64,000 nucleotides of DNA from Thermoplasmata archaeon. GTDB lineage: Archaea; Thermoplasmatota; Thermoplasmata; Thermoplasmatales; Thermoplasmataceae. The DNA lies in the NCBI GenBank assembly GCA_021806235.1, contig JAJZXU010000017.1, positions 62,001 through 126,000 on the forward strand, read 5' to 3'. Made by a program: the position numbers and the translations under genes. The notes below the pieces were generated by a model, which was not told the DNA's origin, did not search any database, and worked only from the letters and a program-made list of their open reading frames with translations. This document shows positions 59,266 to 64,000 of this stretch, one piece after another (position 1 is the first letter of the stretch; every line of letters starts with the position of its first letter).

Positions 59266-59748
59266 TTAAGGCTGCTTCCGGTCAGGACTCTTCTCCTTCC
59301 TTATGTAGGTACCCGGTATTGCTCTAAAAGCAACGTTAAGTCTGTTCCATGAGTTTATGGCAACCACGGCAGCAGTAAGGACCACAAGTCCCGATGCACC
59401 GAATTCCGCAATTGCCCTGTCATAAAGATCATCACTCACATCCTGCTGTGATATCCTTGTGACTACTTCGCACCATTCCAACGCTATTTTTTCCCTTTCG
59501 CTGAACTGGGGTGCCTCTCTCCACGAACTGACCAGAAAAAGTCTCTGGGGTTCTTCACCTTCGGCTATTGCATCCTTTGTATGCATATCTATGCACCAGC
59601 CGCAGCCGTTTATCTGTGAAGCCCTGAGTGTTATGAGATTAAGGATTCTGGAATCCAGTCCAGATGAATGCACAAACCTCTCTAGGTGAAGTAAAGATCT
59701 GTATAATTCAGGGGAAATTTTTGTATAATCAAGCCGCTTGCTGTCCAT
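59266..59748 (-). CDS. AhpD-like carboxymuconolactone decarboxylase-family protein
   Basis: The 160-residue protein has the CMD/AhpD fold with the redox motif NGCGWCIDMHTKDA (Cys-x2-Cys-x3-His) at about residues 48-58. It also has RILNLITLRASQ and the WNRLNVAFRAIPGTY ending of the peroxidase-related subgroup. These proteins reduce peroxides using the Cys pair. The gene is visibly richer in G and C than its neighbours and its codons look bacterial, which suggests recent transfer. It stands alone. Confidence 0.88.
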   Translation of the reverse strand: MDSKRLDYTKISPELYRSLLHLERFVHSSGLDSRILNLITLRASQINGCGWCIDMHTKDAIAEGEEPQRLFLVSSWREAPQFSEREKIALEWCEVVTRISQQDVSDDLYDRAIAEFGASGLVVLTAAVVAINSWNRLNVAFRAIPGTYIRKEKSPDRKQP

Positions 59749-59811
59749 ATCTCTAAAATGTGCATGGCATACTTAACATTTTGTAAATAGGAGTAACAGT
59801 ACACATAAATA

Positions 59812-61098
59812 CTACAGACTAACTGGATAAACTATTAACAACCATTTCCACAGTGGCATTACGTTTATTGTTGCACCATCTATTTTTATGGTGCGCTCAG
59901 CATCCCAGGTAAGAATTAATAAATCGTTGCAGTTCACTTCTATGGACGCCTTGAGTAAAGATATTACCTCTCTGCGATAATTTTCATCCGTAAGTTCATA
60001 TGAAACCTGCACTAACTGAATTACTTTATCTGCACTCTTAAGTAAAAAATCAACTTCAGTACCCCCCTCGTTAAAATAATACACGTCAAGTAAGGGGTCG
60101 ATATTCTTTCTTCTCAGTAATTCAAGAAATACCACATTTTCTAATAACCTGCCCCTGTCCTCCGAAAATCTCTGTGTTTTTGATAGCCCTGTATCTGCTA
60201 TATAGATTTTTTTAGGCCATGAAGCTCTAAGATGTACTTTTTTTGAATATCTATCCACAAAGAAGAACAGCGATGTATCCTGTAGTTTGTCGATGTAGTC
60301 GTATACTGTATTGTTAGATATATTTATCCCGGAACTTTTGGCTTTTTCAAAGAACGACCTGATAGACGCTTCACTAGAGAAGTTCTGTATCATAGTCTGG
60401 TGTAAATACCTGGCAAGACCTATATTCTTTACTCCCTGCCTTTCTATGAACTCTCTAAAGAGTGCAAGTTCAGAATATTCTTTGAGAATCTTTATTTTGT
60501 CTTCGTTGAGAACAACCTCTGGAAAACCACCGAATTCTAAATATTCAGATAGAAGTTTACGCAATTTTGCTTCATCATCTTTTGTCTGGTATTTTTTAAC
60601 TGTTATTTTTTTTGCATTTAGAAATTCCCTGAAACTGAACGGAAGCATTAAATAAGAGAGTGTATGTCCCCTTAATTGCGTGGCTATTTCTCTCGCCATA
60701 AGTTTTGAAGAGGAGCTGGTTATAAATATGCCATATTTTTTGATATCGTGAAGTTCCCTGACCATAATTTCCCAGCCAGTCACATTTTGAATTTCATCTA
60801 ACAGGATGTTTTGTGGCTCCACACCAAAGTTTTCTATGTATATTCTGATTACATCCCTTATTTCACCTACTTTTATACCATAAAACCGGGAATCTTCAAA
60901 ATTCAAATAAAGCGATTTTTTAAGCACCTTTTCAAGCTGAAAAAAATAATAGGTTTTTCCCGCTCTTCTTGGCCCAAAAAGTGATATAATAAATCTCGTA
61001 TTCGTTGGTACTTTTAGCTCTCTATCAAGTATGGCCGGCTTCAGGTGCAAATACTCATTAAAGTAATCTATTATTCCATCTCTATCCATAGTAGTCAT
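59812..61098 (-). CDS. AAA ATPase with DUF4143 domain
   Basis: The 428-residue protein has the AAA_14 Walker A SLFGPRRAGKTYYFFQLE, Walker B NILLDEIQNVTGWE, a sensor FITSSSSKLMARE, the QLRGHTLSYLMLPFSFREFL arginine-bearing segment, and a DUF4143 nuclease-like C-terminus with YYFNEGGTEVDFLLKS ... VIQLVQVSYELTDENYRREVISLL. Such proteins are patchily distributed and often mobile; their function is unknown. It lies in the accessory right part of the window with the AhpD-like gene. Confidence 0.88.
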   Translation of the reverse strand: MTTMDRDGIIDYFNEYLHLKPAILDRELKVPTNTRFIISLFGPRRAGKTYYFFQLEKVLKKSLYLNFEDSRFYGIKVGEIRDVIRIYIENFGVEPQNILLDEIQNVTGWEIMVRELHDIKKYGIFITSSSSKLMAREIATQLRGHTLSYLMLPFSFREFLNAKKITVKKYQTKDDEAKLRKLLSEYLEFGGFPEVVLNEDKIKILKEYSELALFREFIERQGVKNIGLARYLHQTMIQNFSSEASIRSFFEKAKSSGINISNNTVYDYIDKLQDTSLFFFVDRYSKKVHLRASWPKKIYIADTGLSKTQRFSEDRGRLLENVVFLELLRRKNIDPLLDVYYFNEGGTEVDFLLKSADKVIQLVQVSYELTDENYRREVISLLKASIEVNCNDLLILTWDAERTIKIDGATINVMPLWKWLLIVYPVSL

Positions 61099-61589
61099 AA
61101 TGAAGATAATATTTATAAATATTATCTTTATAATAGAGACAATTTAACAATAACCATTAAATCCTAAATGATTTAACGGTTTTCTAGAAATAGATTCAGT
61201 AGAATCCGGGTGTGAGCTATATCACAAAAACCCTGACACTTTGTGACCAATTTTAATGGGTACTTTCCATTACTTTTTTATTTTTTTATACCTTCTATGC
61301 TTTCTTTCAATTTTTTTAAATAGAACCTGTATTCTTCCCTGAAACATACAAACCAGACCCGATTGAAGATTATAGTGAGATGCCAGCGAAATAATATTAC
61401 CTAAAACCCTTATAATCAATATTATTAAAATTGATATTTAACAGATAACTAAATATAAAAAGCATAATTTAGACATTAATTCTATGAATCTACTTACAAT
61501 TATCATTAATAAACAATAATTATGTATCAATTTAATATTAACTATATAATAATATTTATATATTATATTATATTATATTATATTATATT
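61099..61589. other. Gene-free interval with a possible gene remnant
   Basis: No intact gene is visible. The minus strand at about 61280-61370 reads NRVWFVCFREEYRFYLKKLK to a nearby stop, protein-like but without a start. Runs of T at 61270-61310 and the A/T-rich 61480-61589 stretch, which leads into the TATTA repeat, probably contain the promoter of the peptidase gene. Confidence 0.3.
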
Positions 61590-61590
61590 A
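61561..61590 (+). repeat. Six TATTA repeats abutting the peptidase start codon
   Basis: Six perfect copies of TATTA end at 61590, where the last A begins the ATG. The bacteriocin-like precursor at 4716 has the same design with about five copies. Variation in copy number could tune expression. Confidence 0.8.
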
Positions 61591-62519
61591 TGAAGAGAAG
61601 TAATATAATAATAACCATAACCATTCTGATAGTTACAATGTTTGTTATGATGGCATTTAATACAATCCCGTTAAATAACTTCAGTGTGCCTTCTGAAAAT
61701 AGTATAACCAATACAGGTATGGTCAATACAGTACCTTCCTTGGCCAAAAGTTCAGCAACGTATGGACATGCAAAAAGAATGGAAGTGTATAATGGCGGAA
61801 ATAACAATGTTGCAAAGTATAGTACTGACGGTAACTGGGCGGGGTATGTTCTTACATCCAGTAATCCAGATTTCCAAGCAATTTGTGGCTCATGGATTGT
61901 TCAGACTGTTTCTTCTTCACCCTATGGTAACTCTGCCCAGTGGATAGGCATTGGAGGAGTTGGCAACAGTAAATTAATACAAACCGGTACAGCTTCAGAT
62001 GCAGGATCTGGTGACATAAGCTATCAGGCATGGTATGAACTTCTTCCAAATGCACCGGTATATTTATCCCTGAATGTAAAACCTGGAAATATCATGTCTG
62101 CATCCATTTCTGATAATACAGTAAATGGCAATTCCTGGACCATTTTCATAAAAGATGTAACATCGGGCAAATCATATACTACTACTGTATCTTACAACCC
62201 GTGCATGAAGTCTGCTGAGTGGATAGAGGAAAGACCTAACATGAGCCCCTACACTCTTGCCAACTTTGGGACAGCCAAATTTGGATCCTATTACACTGGA
62301 GGTACAGCCAATCAGGTAATTTACGGATCCAGTGGATCAGAAAAACCAAAGACCACACAGACCGAACCAGATAGGGTTCCACTTCCTCCAAAATATTATA
62401 TAGGGCAACTTTCCTATACAATGTATAATATAGAATACAATGGACTACTTACCTCAACGTCATCACTGGATGGTACCCCCTGCAGTAGCTTTACGGTAAC
62501 GTGGGAAGGCTCAGGATAA
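61590..62519 (+). CDS. Secreted G1-family (eqolisin) glutamic peptidase
   Basis: The 309-residue protein has a signal segment (IIITITILIVTMFVMMAF), a short pro-region and a G1 peptidase domain: NWAGYVLTS, GSWIVQTV, the catalytic Gln in AQWIGIGG, AWYELLPNAP, and the catalytic Glu in KSAEWIEERP. G1 peptidases use a Gln/Glu pair and work at very low pH, fitting an acidophile that digests protein outside the cell. The first ~30 residues are nearly the same as those of the bacteriocin-like precursor at 4716. G/C content is higher than in that precursor. Confidence 0.88.
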   Translation: MKRSNIIITITILIVTMFVMMAFNTIPLNNFSVPSENSITNTGMVNTVPSLAKSSATYGHAKRMEVYNGGNNNVAKYSTDGNWAGYVLTSSNPDFQAICGSWIVQTVSSSPYGNSAQWIGIGGVGNSKLIQTGTASDAGSGDISYQAWYELLPNAPVYLSLNVKPGNIMSASISDNTVNGNSWTIFIKDVTSGKSYTTTVSYNPCMKSAEWIEERPNMSPYTLANFGTAKFGSYYTGGTANQVIYGSSGSEKPKTTQTEPDRVPLPPKYYIGQLSYTMYNIEYNGLLTSTSSLDGTPCSSFTVTWEGSG

Positions 62520-62589
62520 TAAATTACTTTAAATAATTTGTAATATTATTTTATTATAGTGATAAATGAAATATATAGGGTAATGAGCA

Positions 62590-63489
62590 ATGATAGAGTT
62601 TAGAAATGTGTCCAGGAGATTCGGAAAGATAAGAGCATTAGATTCAGTTAATCTTATAGTTAACAATGGTGAGATAATGGGCCTTGCAGGTATTAACGGT
62701 GCTGGTAAGAGCACGGCCATTAAAATAGCTACAGGCGTAATAAGTCCGGACAGCGGGGATGTACTTATCGATGGTATGAGCATTGTGAGTCAGAGAAGGA
62801 ATGCTATACAGAGTGTTGCATGGATTCCAGAATATCCTGTTCTGGAGAATCTTGACAACCCACGTATTGTATTTTCTGAATTTGGGTCAATGTTCGGTTA
62901 TAATGGGGAGCAGATAAAGGAGAGATCAGAATTAACTTTAAATAAGGTAGGGCTTTCTGAACAGTACAGAGATAGATTTTCATCATTCTCAAACGGAATG
63001 AAAAAGAGGTTCCTGATTGGACTTGCACTCTTTCAGGATCCTGGAACATATCTATTCGACGAATCATTTTCAGGTCTTGATCCTCTGGGGATAAGGTTAC
63101 TTAAAGATATTCTTCTTAATCTCAGAGAAAGAGGAAAATCGGTAATACTATCATCGCATATCCTCTCAGAAATAGAAGAAACCGCAGACAGGGTAGCGAT
63201 ACTGCATCACGGCACAATACTTGATGTAACCAGTATAAGGGAAATAACAAACACAAACAATGTCATAATAAAATGCATGGATAACTCTGAAATGGTGATA
63301 AATATACTTAAGAAAATTGGAAATGTGCACCATAGAAATGATATATACAGAATAAAGGTCACAGATGACACAATCAGAAATGCCAGCGACTTCATGGAAT
63401 ATCTTTCTGGGAAAGAGCTTAAAATAGAGTCTATGAATTATGGGGGTGACACTCTTGAAGAATATTTCCTCAGGAAGATTGGTGCCTAA
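62590..63489 (+). CDS. ABC transporter ATP-binding protein
   Basis: The 299-residue protein has Walker A GINGAGKSTAIK, Q-loop WIPEYPVLENLD, the signature SFSNGMKKRFLIGLAL (variant of LSGGQ), Walker B YLFDESFSGLD and the switch His in LSSHILSEIEE. A C-terminal domain as in CcmA-type exporters follows. It overlaps the next gene by 8 bases. With the peptidase 70 bases upstream on the same strand, it may export or support the secreted products of this locus. Confidence 0.92.
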   Translation: MIEFRNVSRRFGKIRALDSVNLIVNNGEIMGLAGINGAGKSTAIKIATGVISPDSGDVLIDGMSIVSQRRNAIQSVAWIPEYPVLENLDNPRIVFSEFGSMFGYNGEQIKERSELTLNKVGLSEQYRDRFSSFSNGMKKRFLIGLALFQDPGTYLFDESFSGLDPLGIRLLKDILLNLRERGKSVILSSHILSEIEETADRVAILHHGTILDVTSIREITNTNNVIIKCMDNSEMVINILKKIGNVHHRNDIYRIKVTDDTIRNASDFMEYLSGKELKIESMNYGGDTLEEYFLRKIGA

Positions 63490-64000
63490 AAATATTATTT
63501 CTACCCTTAAGCCATTATTCATGAAGGCAAGGGTTATAGCAGTGGTGATAATACTATCCAGTGTATTTATAACTCTGGCCATTGCTGAGGCCCCATCAGT
63601 TGCACCAACTGTGCCTGGCATGCAACCGAAAATACTTTCCATCTGCTACTATAACAATAATACTACCCATTTTGTTAATTTCTACTATGACCAGTACGGA
63701 CAACCAATGAAGGGTGCACGGGTAGCAGATACTATAACCAATAATACAACAGAGCTGAATATTACAAAATGTGCAACAATAAATTCTAATGGATACGCTC
63801 TTATTAACGTGACCGGCAATCTTACAGGTGATCATTATTATTACAGGGTGCCTCCTATACCTCCTGTAAACGCCAGTGCAATAGCTCATACTAACTATGG
63901 TAGATTACGTATTTCCCATGTACCGGTAACAAACAATTTTACCGTTTCCGGTATTGATATGGTGCAGGGTCTTCGCTCCTATGAGAATGCAATACTTTTT
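63482..64000 (+). CDS. ABC-2-type permease with extracellular domain, cut by the window edge
   Basis: From GTG 63482 (ATG 63521 is in frame) the reading is open to the window end, 173 codons. It has one hydrophobic helix (VIAVVIILSSVFITLAIAEA), then an extracellular-looking segment rich in Asn and Thr (FYYDQYGQPMKGARVADTI), with carboxypeptidase-regulatory-like beta structure. The further membrane helices expected of a permease lie beyond the window. The role is inferred from overlap with the ATPase gene. Confidence 0.6.
   Translation, partial: MPKNIISTLKPLFMKARVIAVVIILSSVFITLAIAEAPSVAPTVPGMQPKILSICYYNNNTTHFVNFYYDQYGQPMKGARVADTITNNTTELNITKCATINSNGYALINVTGNLTGDHYYYRVPPIPPVNASAIAHTNYGRLRISHVPVTNNFTVSGIDMVQGLRSYENAILF

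Noticed and set aside
1-64000. CRISPR array
   Set aside because: No series of equal-length repeats with regular spacers was found; the only short tandem repeats are TATTA and AT runs and a small coding repeat in the MFS transporter.

Overview
The window reads as a piece of chromosome from an AT-rich, acid-loving archaeon, most likely of the Thermoplasmatales (Ferroplasma/Picrophilus-like). The support is an archaeal information-processing block (aIF6, L31e, L39e, PDCD5, S19e), a UPF0147 gene, RtcB, a TrpB2-type tryptophan synthase, AGA/AGG/ATA-rich codon use, TATA boxes about 25 bases ahead of start codons (leaderless transcripts), a G1-family acid glutamic peptidase and a ferritin-VIT1 iron transporter. 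The exact genus is inference.

Layout. 1-1.3 kb: a cut gene, rlmE and gcvH. 1.3-5.1 kb: the most unusual locus, an array of secreted bacteriocin-like proteins. One is full length; two are C-terminal 'orphan' halves, and there are relics. Each is followed at once by a small membrane protein that looks like an immunity partner. Decayed IS200/IS605 pieces lie inside and beside it. 5.3-12.3 kb: a disulfide oxidoreductase, an IS605-derived miniature element, thrS, a DsrE-like gene, a tRNA-Gly, tpiA and a methyltransferase. 12.3-19.1 kb: a tight trpB2-A-D-F-E-G-C operon ending in a DAHP synthase. 19.1-31.8 kb: a surface protein, rtcB, small regulators, an Opp-like transporter with a degenerate ATPase, its probable solute-binding protein, and a sugar-nucleotide enzyme. 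32.7-33.7 kb: an IscB element whose HNH and RuvC-II parts are deleted but whose frame and omega-RNA region remain. 34.1-41.6 kb: vapBC and a cobalamin salvage operon (cobD-like, cbiP, cbiB ... cobT). This operon is split by a second bacteriocin-like array flanked by a 95-base direct repeat. 41.6-59.1 kb: housekeeping genes (sppA, pyrF, pyrE, ribosomal block, ABC and MFS transporters, aminotransferase, Hjc-like nuclease, carbamate and thymidine kinases, regulators, nnr). 59.2-64 kb: an accessory-looking end with an AhpD-like protein, a DUF4143-type ATPase, the G1 peptidase and an ABC transporter cut by the window edge.

How the genes fit together. The two bacteriocin-like loci share one plan. 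A full-length secreted precursor (signal peptide, Asn/Ser-rich region, a conserved module of about 100 residues, a hydrophobic Gly-rich C-terminal domain with Cys) is followed by a 2-TM partner. After it come truncated copies that begin within the conserved module and carry a different hydrophobic C-terminus and a different partner. This mirrors the orphan toxin/immunity cassettes of bacterial CDI/Rhs systems and would allow toxin switching by recombination. No experiment or database search was possible here, so that role is inference. The secreted G1 peptidase at the other end of the window carries nearly the same signal peptide and the same TATTA repeat abutting its start codon, so an export-leader cassette appears to have been shared.
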